64,000 bases of DNA from Chitinophaga oryzae. GTDB lineage: Bacteria > Bacteroidota > Bacteroidia > Chitinophagales > Chitinophagaceae. The first letter of the stretch is position 1. Each line of letters starts with the position of its first letter. Location: the NCBI RefSeq assembly GCF_012516375.2, contig NZ_CP051204.2, positions 7,192,001-7,256,000 of the forward strand. The letters are read 5' to 3'. The position numbers and the translations under genes were made by a program. Shown here one piece after another: positions 44,901 to 52,742 of the stretch. A model generated the notes under the pieces. The model was not told where the DNA came from, ran no database searches, and saw only the letters and a program-made list of their open reading frames with translations.

Positions 44901-44906
44901 TCTCAT
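35967..44906 (-). CDS. Giant T9SS type-B surface protein with three repeated beta-helix modules
   Basis: From the chosen start (MRNYTLSFIHKT) the protein has 2979 residues with signal peptide ending SSRLLAQ. The frame is open to 45026 but that overlaps the upstream gene. After about 225 residues come three homologous modules of about 560 residues (roughly 225-785, 785-1345, 1345-1925). Each has an Ig-like part (TYQWQ ... YYRC) then a right-handed beta-helix opening GTYTINKGAPSG.TNF.SF and CGIAGPV.FNV. An IgGFc-binding-like domain follows (about 2085-2400), then a PKD module (WNWNFGDTTY), an Ig-like module and a type-B sorting domain (NTFTPNNDGKNDV ... FDQWGEKVFES). A likely adhesin or polysaccharide-binding surface fibre. 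Confidence 0.92.
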   Translation of the reverse strand: MRNYTLSFIHKTILVAGMLLMLSSRLLAQTDINIGTGTTGNSDIGYPCPLQDYFEGNRAQYLFTAAELSAAGMAPGYITGIKFVVKNLNTADVIERYGISIGGTTVSSLDETSWVPGTTVVRTPADYTILSGVNNFPFSNNFFWNGTDNIVVEVCSGATVTDPGTFYSNNPEVAFTTGLAFNGSHTYRADNENNLCGTIETDNTGTMTTRPNITFSWIPATPCTGTPTAGTAVSSMSTVCLNGTFDLRLTGATVASGLTYQWQQSANNTTWTNIAGATKSMLTTTQSASTWYRCIVTCTTSTQSATSASVNVTSPTLVSGTFTINKGAPTGGTNFASFNDAYNYLKCGISGPVTFNVVANSGPYTEQLLLKPVPGASATNTITFNGNGDTLQFAGTSANRGVIQLDNADYFTFNNLVIKATGTGSSGYGWGVFLTNDADFNTIKNSTILVDSTSTSSTAYAGIVISSSYSSPTTSGDARCDNNTFTSNKIVGGYYGIVLTGSSTMANMSNKITNNTITEFYNSGVNASGSFNTLVENNIISRPARATVSTFYGINFSNLNTKANITRNRISNPFGGAPTSVSASYGIYFSGTDALSQLENVVSNNLIYNFTGRGDAYGIYNSSSDNVWYFHNTIALDGTSTSTTTYTARGFYQTSKADGIEFVNNLIAVTRGGGGSKYAVYFGATTGTIHANNNLYYMAAPGGTSFTGYYNANRGSLLDWKTASLQDTASLASNPLFAGVASGNYQPTSASVDNKGLPAGITVDINSNTRSTTTPDIGAYEFTPGPCTAPPTPGEATVSTTPVCINRKVSLSLINNSIGLGQSYQWQTASAAGGPYSNIGNPMTNPDTTITSTATLYYRVAVTCSGNTAYSAPVLLTVNPAFPGGTYTINKGAPSGATNFVSFNAAKAAMECGIAGPVVFNVVAGSGPYAEQLVLDSIAGMSAVNTVTFNGNGNTIKFASDDDNERAVIKLRGADYFTFDNLVIDARGGSYGYGVQLLANADKNRITHSRILTDNTSSSSSVAGVVINGADASTSSGTNNLCDSNLVRGNKIDGGYYGVIIYGASTGSPAGNRIDSNAISEFYSYGVYLSNAENTIVDQNDIFRTARSSVSYSNYGVSVSSKGDGNIVSNNRIHGLFNGATGTTNSFYGIEFTSADATAANPAKIINNVIYDIRGNGTQRGFYNYSSDFTLYYHNTVALNDAVNTGSAEATGIYQSSTVAGVQFLDNILDISRAGGGSRTGISIAASAEFKSDYNDIFVKSSRSTAYTGNNGTNYATLADWRAGAKLDSNSLAVEPVFADPSAGNFAPVISPLDNSGRPAGVTKDILGVTRSTTTPDMGAFEINIPECTSPPVAGNATVDPTTPICMGTAIKLDLVGNSKGGHQTYQWQVSANAAGPWKYVSDTQYVSVYNTIAGAEKYYRCAVVCSNRDTVYSTPVKVNLNDPLLAGTYTINPAQPSSTTNFQSFAAAVSKLECGIAGPVLFLAANGTYTEQLTMRHIPGASAVNRVTFSSASGNAADVVLTYAGTSARNYVLKLDSVDYVTWRKITFKPTGTTYARAVEFAKKASFDSLQLCAITLPVTTSSGTNSAGVYANNCLGQGNVITGNTITEGGNGVYWLNSYGDNMSPGVTVDSNTITRSYSYGIYAEYVNRLVAQKNTITLSGTLAGTAYGIYADDCDTAIALVGNKVNINNTGSKGYAIYLTYCQPGAGAPGRVTGNEIYARTANTGELRGITLTYSNRISVNNNVVSIHTTASNSYGVYSESGNNLNYLNNSILNTSTSSGNNYAAYFSHTSSSASPVKVRNNIFAADTGRTMYVANPNFLNSDYNTLYTRGSVLVRQNTPGTSYGTLAAYRTGSGLDANSLVYKPAFVSPADLHPVLTDPEVWAIHGRGVQVAGNDKDIDGKPRPVTLQEGVPDMGAYEFLPTSVPPALPAFPAAPAAGVTQTFMFGTDTVTKVTWNDATLPSNMTVRRYSGVKPPNIAPGTDFMYFYTDVDVTPASGVYNFNIQQFYLDPWQGYIKRQKDIRLAMTDSTDKWKTDSLSKVNDITNVITDSTLHYFDKFTGLNGGTSAPQQLQPADSSNRGTRFWVGYGHHQFFTGDNSQQMVLYLNAKDSSNVTVRVNGTAWERTYHIPANKTITTETLPKGGMNDARLLEEGWSDRGISIESDVPIVAYAHIYGSASSGASMLLPVGTYGYDYYALTSRQNYSTDTYSWFYVVADYDNTTLEITPSVPTLSGRPANQTFTVTLNKGEVYQVLGALQAGSDGYDVSGSHVRSIVNSDGKCFPVAFFSGSSRTGIGCGNSTGSSGDNLIQQNFPSQAWGKKYLTAPTSIDDDAASFMTNIFRVLVKDPATVVKRNGITLTGLINNRFYQFESNTADYIEANQPVMVAQYMSSSGSCDNTNGDGDPEMIYVSPLEQGIKQVGLYRNTVESINTNYLTLIIPTGGLSSLRIDGSNVFDHTYPHPNYQGYTVVIKRWDADAAQCNVVADSAFTAITYGLGSVESYGYNAGTLVKNLNILPAFSNVLNPSSGSNNTYTCVKTPFRFSMLIPVKPTKLTWKLSAVKNLTPAVDVVQNNPVPKDSLIANERTYYRFVLPDEYVFSAPGTYHVPIQISHPDIESCNNTFEAILTMKVIPAPVVNFTSNYSGCVGDVAQFTGSATTSNNVGISTWNWNFGDTTYAYRKDTTKQFKYPGIHKVKLSIVAAEGCIGDTTKDVEVYTPGVAAVVKDSLTVCSGSDASLAVKDPEAGVLYNWYDAPAGGNLLFTGNVYTITAVTVSGTYYLEAINHGCPGATRAKVVVHVLPLLTTPVVKVDTVGVNLIRFKWAAVPNATSYEVSTDGGLTWTQPSSGREGLEHVISGLQPSQSVKLLVKVRGCEDKISDPAEGKTLPDGIYIPNTFTPNNDGKNDVLKVYGYIINKLHIAIFDQWGEKVFESNSQDMGWDGTYKGKTLPSGVYIYVCHLVLKDGSTLEKKGVINLIR

Positions 44907-44949
44907 ATAGAAAAACATTTGCTGGTTTTCAGAAGGGGTTAATCTTTTA

Positions 44950-46251
44950 TCAGAACACCCAGGTGATCCATGATTTACCGTCTTTGGCGCTGACCATGTC
45001 ATAGGTGGTGGCGCCTGTCTGTACAAGGAAGAAACCTGTCTGTTCCGCCATCAGCGCACGCGTACGCAACAACGGCGTAGGGTCCGGCGGCGGGTCGCCA
45101 AACATGCCCCCGTCGTTGAAGATCACACGGCCATCACTGGTGAAGGTGGGGGTAGCGTGCAGTACGCCATACATCAGCGTGGGCTGGCCTTCGTCCGGCA
45201 CGATGATGCCAAAGGCATCGATACCGGAACCCGGACCGGCTGCTTCAGGCCAGAAAGTGGCTGCGATGTAATCCGGCAGCGTATGCAGCCCGTAAGCGTC
45301 ATCCACCCCGTTGACATGGAAGCCTCTTTCAGCAATCCAGTAACGGCGCTGATTAAGCGCATACTGGTACCAGCGCCTGGGCGCAGCCGCGTCTATGGCC
45401 AGCGGCCTTACTGTTTCGGAGATACTGGCAGGCTGCCCGTTGATGGTGCCTTTAACGGCGCCGTCTTCAAACCTGATGTTATCGAAGTGGCTGATAGTAG
45501 TGGTACCATCGGAAAACGCCGGCGACAGGGCAATGCCTTTAGCCGTATAGTAGTAACCGGTAGTTGCGGTTTTTACCTGTCCGCCTGCCACCCAGGTAAA
45601 GGTGATGCGGTGGGTCAGCGTATTGACATCCACATCGTAGCGCCCCGTACCGGTGGTCAGCTTATGGAAATAGGTAAGTATGTTCCGAACGCTGTCGATG
45701 CTACGGTTGATATGCTGCTGGTAATAATCTGCCTGTTCCTGCTGAGTGGCCTTTACCAATATGGCCCGGCTCCTGTTGAAACGGCCGGTCAGTACCATCG
45801 TGTCGCCGGTCATGCCGTTGATGGCAAACTCGAAGTCCGATCCCAGCCCTCTGCCGTATTCGCCGCCGTTCTCGCCCGCATCGGGATCACAGAGCACGTG
45901 CAGGTAAGAGTAGGTATCGAACAGTAGGCTCGGCTGCTGTAATGCTTTAAGCCGCCAGCTGCTTTCTTTGGCAGTGACAGTGGAAGAAGCTTCAAAGTCG
46001 CTGTACATCTGTACCCGGTTCGAGTCGTTGAACCGGAAATAAAAGCTGTACACCGACTTGGGAGAGCCGCCCGGATACACCATGGCTTTCCAGCCGTAAG
46101 GTGCGTGGGTCAGTATCTGCTGATATCGCTGTAAGGTGTCGTTGAGACGCTCATCCGGCGATTTGCTAAACAGCGGGTCCGATTCTTTCCTGCAGGAACA
46201 GAACCCTGCAAGGACCAGTAATAAGTACAAAAGTTTCTTTCTCATACCCAA
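44950..46251 (-). CDS. DUF4302 lipoprotein
   Basis: A 433-residue predicted lipoprotein (LLVLAGFCSCRKE near residues 12-22). The N-terminal part (SPDERLNDTLQRYQQILTHAPYGWKAMVYP) is the signature of DUF4302 proteins, which are found beside SusC/SusD and zinc-peptidase lipoprotein genes. Biochemical function is unknown. It starts 4 nt after the metallopeptidase stop and is followed 43 nt later by the giant surface protein, tying uptake and surface genes into one unit. Confidence 0.85.
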   Translation of the reverse strand: MGMRKKLLYLLLVLAGFCSCRKESDPLFSKSPDERLNDTLQRYQQILTHAPYGWKAMVYPGGSPKSVYSFYFRFNDSNRVQMYSDFEASSTVTAKESSWRLKALQQPSLLFDTYSYLHVLCDPDAGENGGEYGRGLGSDFEFAINGMTGDTMVLTGRFNRSRAILVKATQQEQADYYQQHINRSIDSVRNILTYFHKLTTGTGRYDVDVNTLTHRITFTWVAGGQVKTATTGYYYTAKGIALSPAFSDGTTTISHFDNIRFEDGAVKGTINGQPASISETVRPLAIDAAAPRRWYQYALNQRRYWIAERGFHVNGVDDAYGLHTLPDYIAATFWPEAAGPGSGIDAFGIIVPDEGQPTLMYGVLHATPTFTSDGRVIFNDGGMFGDPPPDPTPLLRTRALMAEQTGFFLVQTGATTYDMVSAKDGKSWITWVF

Positions 46252-46255
46252 GTGG

Positions 46256-47155
46256 TTAATACAATAGCTTGTTGATTTCTCTTCTGGTGCGGGATTGCAG
46301 GCTGTAAAAATCGATGTGCCATACGGTCTGGTAGTAGCTGACCACCATGGCTTCCTTGCGGCGGAGCCGCGCTTTGGCTTCTGCCTGCGGCGTACCGTTG
46401 ATACTGTATCCCGGAGGTATGCTGTTCACGATCTTGTCGAATCCGGCCCTGCCTTCTACGAGCATGGTAGATATCATCTCCACAAAATCTTCATCGTAAC
46501 CGGACATGGCATAAGGTGTTACAAAGCCGTCCCTGCGGGCGGACATATCATCGATATTGTTCCAGTTGGCCGTATACAGACCGGCGGATATGCGTTTGAA
46601 CTCCACCGGGTACATCACTGTCTGGTGCAGGATATGGCCAAATTCATGTTCAATGACATGGAACATCTGTTTTACGTTGGCAGAGTCGCCGGGTTTATAA
46701 TTGGGCATGTCGCGGGTAACGAAATCGTTGACGAGGTACAGCACTACTTTGCGGCCGCCTTCCGCGGTACCCAGCGTGATGGTGCCGTTTTCGTTCCAGC
46801 TGGCGCTACCGCTGAGGATAAAATACTTCGGGCAGTAGCGGCGGAAGAACAACTCACCGGCTTCCGCGATATAAGTGCTCATCCATACTTTTTTAATAGC
46901 GCTCATCACCGGGATGATCTTGTCCTCACGGGGAGGCACCAACGTTTTATTCAGTTCAAATTCAAACTGGTCCCATTTGTATTTTACGGCGATATTATAG
47001 GGTACGGTAAGCGTATCAAAAAGCCAACGGTCCAGCGGGCCTTTCACCCAGGTGTCGCCTCCCAGTCCGGGGATGTCGTCTACCTTGCCCAGGTCATCCT
47101 TCTTGCTGCATGACATCAGCAGCAGAAAGGACAAAGCGAGAAGAAAAAGTTTCAT
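46256..47155 (-). CDS. Zinc metallopeptidase lipoprotein (SusD-associated, Mx1 type)
   Basis: A 299-residue lipoprotein, lipobox LMSC (Cys16). The zinc motif HEFGH occurs in VIEHEFGHILHQ near residues 160-172, followed by a downstream DEDFVEMISTML segment that could supply the third ligand. It matches the substrate-import-associated zinc metallohydrolase family encoded next to SusC/SusD pairs. A likely job is trimming a peptide or protein ligand at the cell surface before import. The substrate is not known. Confidence 0.9.
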   Translation of the reverse strand: MKLFLLALSFLLLMSCSKKDDLGKVDDIPGLGGDTWVKGPLDRWLFDTLTVPYNIAVKYKWDQFEFELNKTLVPPREDKIIPVMSAIKKVWMSTYIAEAGELFFRRYCPKYFILSGSASWNENGTITLGTAEGGRKVVLYLVNDFVTRDMPNYKPGDSANVKQMFHVIEHEFGHILHQTVMYPVEFKRISAGLYTANWNNIDDMSARRDGFVTPYAMSGYDEDFVEMISTMLVEGRAGFDKIVNSIPPGYSINGTPQAEAKARLRRKEAMVVSYYQTVWHIDFYSLQSRTRREINKLLY

Positions 47156-47182
47156 ATGCAGCGATTTTGGTTTGGTTGATTA

Positions 47183-48670
47183 TTATCTTGGATTTAATGC
47201 GATGCCGGAGGTGGTGGCGGATTGAGGTATCTGGAACAACCATTGCTTATCTCCGGGCTTCAGCTCCAGCACCTCTCCTTCACGGGTGGTATGCACCACC
47301 GTCATTTTATAGCGCTGCAGGTCAAACCAGCGCATACCTTCCTGCAGGTACTCTGCTCTTTTGAAGTCGAGAATGGTATGAACCAGGCCGTCCTTTTCAT
47401 TGCTGATACCGTAGAAGCTCCGGATGGAGGAAGTGGTGATGGTGTGAACAGCCGGATCGTAGTTCCGGATACGCTTGCTGGCAAAGAGGTTAAGATCTTT
47501 CAGTGTGGCAGCCGTCTTTCCCAGGTGGGCATTGGCTTCCGCCCGGTTGAACAACACCTCTTCGGTGGTGAACAAAGGCACCATTACATAAGGCTGTCCG
47601 ATAGTTGCATTAACAGAAGACTTCACAAAGTATTCCGTCAGCTTGGGCACGAAATAGTTCTGGGAGCCGGTGTAATACACCGGGTAAGCCCAGCGGCCGC
47701 CGGTTACGTTGTACCCGAGAATCTGTATCTGTTTGGCATAGTCCAGGTCATAGCGGTACTGGCCCACGCTGCGGCCATAGAGGGACTGTGTTTCCACGAG
47801 TAACAGGTTGGCGTTCTCTTTGGCGTTGGCGTAAAGGTCGAAGATCTGTTCGGGTGACAGGCTGCTGTAAGAAGTGTTCCAGCCGCGCATATTGTTGGCC
47901 ACATCGTTGTTGGCAAAGGCCATGTCGGCATATTGCACCACCTTCGCATAGTCTTTTTTGTAGAGATAGAAACGGGTAGCGAAAGCATAGGCAGCGCTGC
48001 GGTTGAAATGGTAACGCGGTACTTTGTATGCATCATCGCTGATCAACGGCAGGCCTTCCAGCAGGTCTTTCTCCACCATATCATACACATAGGCCACGGT
48101 CTTGCGCTCGTACTGTTTGATCACCACGGTTTCCGGAACGGTCACATAAGGGATGCCGGGATCATTGGCAGCGGTAGCTGCATCGTACATCCGGGAGAAG
48201 ATGTTCACCAGCATGAAGTGTGCATAGGCACGGGCTACCAGCGCCTCTCCCCGTTGTGTGGTGTACGCTTTTTTATCGGAGGCTTTATCGCAGGCCTGCA
48301 ATGCCTGGTTGGCAGCGGCAATGGCCACATAACAGGCCGTCCAGTAAGCTTCGGGAGAATCCTGTTCGATGGACTGGATATCCCGGAAGAAGTATGCGTC
48401 CTGGTTGGGGCGGCTGATGACACCGGCGCCTTTGTCGGACACGTTGTCTGTCATCGCTTCGCACATGGTGACATAGGACGACTGCGGGTAAGCGGTCCCC
48501 AGCAGTTTAGATACCTTGTCGGGCGTGCTGAGGTCTGTCCAGGTGCTGTCAGGCACCTGCTCAAGGTACTTGCGGCAGCCGCCCAGTGAGAGCAGGCCTA
48601 CCGTCAGCGCAGCTGTCACAAAGGGTCTTATAAAACGTGTAGTCGAAACAGTTATATATCTCAGTTCCAT
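47183..48670 (-). CDS. SusD/RagB family surface lipoprotein
   Basis: From the ATG at 48670 the protein has 495 residues with lipobox LGGC (Cys32). The start at 48691 would overlap the SusC gene. It has the usual SusD pattern: CRKYLEQVPDSTWTDL, TPR-like helices with RGEALVARAYAHFMLVNIFSRMY, and a C-terminal KRAEYLQEGMRWFDLQRYKM. SusD proteins cap the SusC barrel and bind the ligand. With the adjacent zinc peptidase, a peptide or protein ligand is more likely than a sugar, but this is inference. Confidence 0.94.
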   Translation of the reverse strand: MELRYITVSTTRFIRPFVTAALTVGLLSLGGCRKYLEQVPDSTWTDLSTPDKVSKLLGTAYPQSSYVTMCEAMTDNVSDKGAGVISRPNQDAYFFRDIQSIEQDSPEAYWTACYVAIAAANQALQACDKASDKKAYTTQRGEALVARAYAHFMLVNIFSRMYDAATAANDPGIPYVTVPETVVIKQYERKTVAYVYDMVEKDLLEGLPLISDDAYKVPRYHFNRSAAYAFATRFYLYKKDYAKVVQYADMAFANNDVANNMRGWNTSYSSLSPEQIFDLYANAKENANLLLVETQSLYGRSVGQYRYDLDYAKQIQILGYNVTGGRWAYPVYYTGSQNYFVPKLTEYFVKSSVNATIGQPYVMVPLFTTEEVLFNRAEANAHLGKTAATLKDLNLFASKRIRNYDPAVHTITTSSIRSFYGISNEKDGLVHTILDFKRAEYLQEGMRWFDLQRYKMTVVHTTREGEVLELKPGDKQWLFQIPQSATTSGIALNPR

Positions 48671-48680
48671 AGGTCCATTT

Positions 48681-51600
48681 TTAAATACCAACTTTTATTG
48701 ACAGGGTGAATTGCTTCTGAATAGGCTGGGCTACGCCGCCGGAGTTAAAAAATTCCGGGTCCTGGCCATGCAGGTTCTTATCGGCATAGATGAGCCAGGG
48801 GTTGATAGCGGCGCCGCTCACCGACATGCTGTTGAAACCAACACGGCGGATGAGGGAAACGGGCAGCTGATAAGTCAGTGATACGGTTTTCAACCGGATA
48901 AAATCACCTTTAGCCACCCGTTCAGTGGAATAGTTGTAGTTGTTGTACGGATAAGCGCCCCGGATCAGTGTTTGCTCATAGGCATCCAGGATGGAAGGCA
49001 CGCGGGTGGTCCCTTCATCTCCCGGCATTACCCAGCGGTCGTAAAACTCTTTGGGCATGGCATCCAGATCGGAATAGGCGGTTTTAAAAGCCGGGTACAA
49101 GCGGATTTTGTTTCCCCATTGATAGGTAAAGAAGACATTGAGTGAAAGGGCTTTATAGCGGAAAGTATTGGAGAAACCGCCGGTCACCGGGGGATCTACC
49201 GGTCCTTCATACACCAGTTGGGCTGTTTTGAGGTCCTGCAGGTTAACATCGGGACTTACCACACCATCCTGGTTGATGAAGGAGGGCATGCCTGTTTTCG
49301 GAGAAAGGCCTTTGTACTGTAAGGAAAACAGGCTATGCACCGGGTATCCTTCTTTGTTGCCGCCTTCCGCTACTACCAGATCAAAAATGGCCGGGATGTT
49401 CTTGGCATTGGTGATCTTATTGGTATTGTAACCGAAGGTGATGTTGGCTTTCCAACCCCAGTCCTTTTTACGCACCACATCCCCTCCGATCAGCAGTTCC
49501 ACTCCTTTGGAAGTCATATCGGCATAGTTGGCCGCTTTGTACATTTCGCCACCTATGCCGGATGTTTTGATAATACTGATAAGATCGAAGCTCTTGCGGG
49601 TGTAGAAATCCAGTGAGATATTGAGCCGGTTGTTGAAAAAACCGCCGTCCAGTCCGAGGTTGGTAGTATAGAGCTTTTCCCAGGTGAGATCATCATTTTG
49701 CAGGTGCGCGAGGGCGATCACAGATTCCACTTCATTGAGGTGCGGCCTGCGGGTGTTGATAGTCTGGAAAACGATATTGGAATTGGTAGCGGGGCCCATG
49801 CTGGCGGTCAGACCGTAGCTGGCGCGCAGCGTGAGGTAGTTGAGCCAGTTCACTTTCTGCAGGAAGGGTTCCTGCTCCATGTTCCACGAACCGGCCACGC
49901 TCCAGGTGGGCAGCCAGCGGGCTTTGCGGGATTGTCCCAGCCTGTTGGAGCCGTCGTAACGACCGGTAGCGGTGAGGTTGTATTTGTTGTTGTAGGCATA
50001 GGTGCCGGAAGCATAAAAGGCCGCGAAGCGGTCATAGTCGCGGCCCATGCCGTAGTAAGGGAAATTGGACTCGATGGTCTGCTTGAGGATACGGTAATCG
50101 ACAAACGGTGTTCCTCCGTTTTCGTACTGATAGCCGTAGCCTGTGTTGGATGCGTTCTGCCGGTCGGCATACTTCACCTGTTGTCCTACCAGCAGGTTGA
50201 TGTTATGCTTCTGTGCAAACGTGTCGGCATAGGTAAGGCCGTTACGGAAATCGAAGTTCATCAGCTGGTCTTCCGTGCGGTTGTAGAAACCGCCGGCGGG
50301 CAGTACGATGACGGGCTGCGCGTCCGGATCATCAGGATTGCGGTAGAGGAATTTGTTGTTCCGCGCAATGGTGGCGTTGCCGGCGGCGCGGTATGCGTTG
50401 GCCATGTTGGCGTTCTCCGTGATCTGGTGTTCGCGGGAGGATTTTACATAGCGGATGGCGCCGGTAAATTCGTAACGGATGTTACGGGTGAGCCTCCAGC
50501 CGAGATCGCCCTGGAGGCGCAGGTCCATCATGTTCAGGTTGAGGGAGTTGTTGCGCAGCTCGTTGATGATGTTGAACGGTGCGAAGTTTCTCCGGAAGTA
50601 CTCGAGGTGGCCATTCTGATCATAGGCGGTGAGGGTACGGCTGGTATTGAGCGAGTAGCTGAACGGGTTGATGTCAAAGTCACGGTCATATTGTCCTTCC
50701 ACCGGATTACTGCTGCGGGTTAGTGCTCCCGGCGCTTTTTGCTGACGCACAGATGCCAAAGCGGAGAAACCGGCGGTCAGCCGGTCAGAGAATTTATAGG
50801 TATTACGGTAATTGAGGGTATAGCGGTTTACTTTATCGGCGAGTGTCCAGCCATTGTCACTGTAGAAGCTGGTGGAGAAATAGGACTGTGATTTATCGGT
50901 ACCGGAAGAGATGCTGAGCGAATGTTCCTGAACAAAGTTGTTGCGGAACAGCAGGCCAAACCAATCGGTATTGGCGTTGGCATAGCGCAGCAGGAAGGCT
51001 TTCATGGCGGCAGGATCGTTCTGCACGGGGAAATTGCCGTCACCGTCTGCATCCAGTGATTCGTAAAGTTTGCCGAAAACGCCGATATCACCACGGGAAA
51101 GGATATCCGAAGTGAGGATGCCTTTACGTTCCAACTCCGCCAGCACAGACATCTGCTGGCCGGAGTTCATGATATTGAAATTGTTATAGTTCGGTTTCAG
51201 CTGGGTGCTGAAGTTGCCGCTGTAGGCAATAACGGGTTTGCCTGCACGACCTTTTTTGGTGGTGATCACCACGACGCCGTTCATCGCGCGGGCGCCGTAC
51301 AATGCGGTAGCGGCGGCGTCTTTCAGGATATCAAAACTTTCAATATCATTGGCGTTGAGGCCGGCCACCGCCGAACCCAGCAAAGTGGTGGGATCTCCGC
51401 TGGACAGCTGATCGTTGGAGATGTTCACCACATCTTCCAGCACCACGCCGTCTACCACCCAGAGCGGTTTGTTGTCGCCGTTGATGGAAGTAGCGCCGCG
51501 CACCCTTACTTTCGGCGCGGTGCCGAAGGTACCGGACACGTTCTGTATGGCGACACCGGCTACGCGGCCTTCGAGCATACGGCTGACATCTGTTATCCCG

Positions 51601-52325
51601 TCAATTTTTACATCGTCGCCTTTGAGGCGGGTAGCCGCTCCGGAGAATTTACTTTTATCGATGCTTTGAAAGCCGGTGACCACCACTTCCTGGAGGCGGG
51701 TGGGTTTTTCTTTCATAACGATGGTGAGGTTGCCGCTTTTGAATTCGCTGGAGTGAACTTCTTCCATTTTATACCCGGTGAAGTTGAACACCAGTACAGC
51801 GTCGCCGGGCACTCTGCGGATTTCAAATTCACCTTTCGCGTTGGTGGTGGTACCCCTGGAAGATCCTTTCACGATGATGGTCACACCAGGCAACGGTTCT
51901 TTCTTTTCAGAGGTTACCACACCTTTCACGTCCGTGAAGCGCGGCGTGACCTGCCGTGTAGTACTGACAGTAGCGAGGGCAGGTACTTTCCGGGAGGCGT
52001 CGTGTTTAATGACGATACGATCGTAGATAACGCTATAGGACAGGGCGTAGGGCGTTAATATTTTGTGCAGCAGATCACCGACTTTTTCATTACGGGCGGA
52101 GATGCTGATTTTGTTGGCATTCAGTACTTCGCTGCCTACGTATACAAAAGATACTTCCGCGAGGTTGCTGATTTTCTCCAGTGCATCTTTCAGTACCACA
52201 TCGTGCAGGTGGAGGGTTATTTTTTTGTCGAGCGCATCCTGGAGATCCACGGCGCCCGCCTGCAGGTGGAACAGCGACAGGAAGAGCGTCAGACAACAAA
52301 TGTAGTATCGGGTTTTACTATGCAT
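48681..52325 (-). CDS. SusC/RagA TonB-dependent receptor with STN domain
   Basis: A 1214-residue outer-membrane receptor. After the signal peptide comes an STN domain (about 28-108), which links such receptors to FecR/sigma signalling. Then a carboxypeptidase-regulatory-like domain (about 130-195, VKGVVTSEKKEPLPGVTIIVKG), a plug (about 215-345, with ILKDAAATALYGARAMNGVVVITTKKG) and a 22-strand barrel. The ECF sigma and FecR genes directly upstream fit the STN domain. It forms the import pore with the next gene's SusD. Confidence 0.96.
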   Translation of the reverse strand: MHSKTRYYICCLTLFLSLFHLQAGAVDLQDALDKKITLHLHDVVLKDALEKISNLAEVSFVYVGSEVLNANKISISARNEKVGDLLHKILTPYALSYSVIYDRIVIKHDASRKVPALATVSTTRQVTPRFTDVKGVVTSEKKEPLPGVTIIVKGSSRGTTTNAKGEFEIRRVPGDAVLVFNFTGYKMEEVHSSEFKSGNLTIVMKEKPTRLQEVVVTGFQSIDKSKFSGAATRLKGDDVKIDGITDVSRMLEGRVAGVAIQNVSGTFGTAPKVRVRGATSINGDNKPLWVVDGVVLEDVVNISNDQLSSGDPTTLLGSAVAGLNANDIESFDILKDAAATALYGARAMNGVVVITTKKGRAGKPVIAYSGNFSTQLKPNYNNFNIMNSGQQMSVLAELERKGILTSDILSRGDIGVFGKLYESLDADGDGNFPVQNDPAAMKAFLLRYANANTDWFGLLFRNNFVQEHSLSISSGTDKSQSYFSTSFYSDNGWTLADKVNRYTLNYRNTYKFSDRLTAGFSALASVRQQKAPGALTRSSNPVEGQYDRDFDINPFSYSLNTSRTLTAYDQNGHLEYFRRNFAPFNIINELRNNSLNLNMMDLRLQGDLGWRLTRNIRYEFTGAIRYVKSSREHQITENANMANAYRAAGNATIARNNKFLYRNPDDPDAQPVIVLPAGGFYNRTEDQLMNFDFRNGLTYADTFAQKHNINLLVGQQVKYADRQNASNTGYGYQYENGGTPFVDYRILKQTIESNFPYYGMGRDYDRFAAFYASGTYAYNNKYNLTATGRYDGSNRLGQSRKARWLPTWSVAGSWNMEQEPFLQKVNWLNYLTLRASYGLTASMGPATNSNIVFQTINTRRPHLNEVESVIALAHLQNDDLTWEKLYTTNLGLDGGFFNNRLNISLDFYTRKSFDLISIIKTSGIGGEMYKAANYADMTSKGVELLIGGDVVRKKDWGWKANITFGYNTNKITNAKNIPAIFDLVVAEGGNKEGYPVHSLFSLQYKGLSPKTGMPSFINQDGVVSPDVNLQDLKTAQLVYEGPVDPPVTGGFSNTFRYKALSLNVFFTYQWGNKIRLYPAFKTAYSDLDAMPKEFYDRWVMPGDEGTTRVPSILDAYEQTLIRGAYPYNNYNYSTERVAKGDFIRLKTVSLTYQLPVSLIRRVGFNSMSVSGAAINPWLIYADKNLHGQDPEFFNSGGVAQPIQKQFTLSIKVGI

Positions 52326-52742
52326 ATTGAATAAATGTTTGTTTCATTCCGGGTAATAGGAATCCCTATCCGGCTTTGCTGGAAAACCGGGCAATAAAGG
52401 GCCTTCTGCTGTGCAGTTCATTTTTTAGTGTCTATAAGACAATTATTATTAACCAGACGAGAAAGAAGCGATATGATTCATAATAGCAATTTAGTTTGGT
52501 TGTGAAATGAAAAAATATCGGGAATGTATTGGCAATAGGGGCCCTGTTGAAAGAATACAGGCGTATTCCATCAATGGCAGATAACCAGGGATGAGAACCA
52601 TTTCCAGGCTAAAAGTTACACAGGATAGCTTACCAGCAATACAACTTTTATTTCTCTAAGTAAGTCAGGTCTTCAGCTACAAAACAAGTATTCCATCTTG
52701 CATTTGATTTTGGTTAACGGTATTTTCTTCTTTAATCGGTTA
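52326..52742. other. 417-bp intergenic region between fecR and susC
   Basis: This is the only large gap in the sigma-to-lipoprotein run, so a susC promoter probably lies here, likely used by the neighbouring ECF sigma factor. I found no clear housekeeping-type TTTG/TAnnTTTG pair, no gene and no repeat. Confidence 0.5.

Noticed and set aside
44907..45026. Longer start for the giant surface protein
   Set aside because: It would overlap the end of the DUF4302 gene and place 40 residues before an ideal signal peptide.
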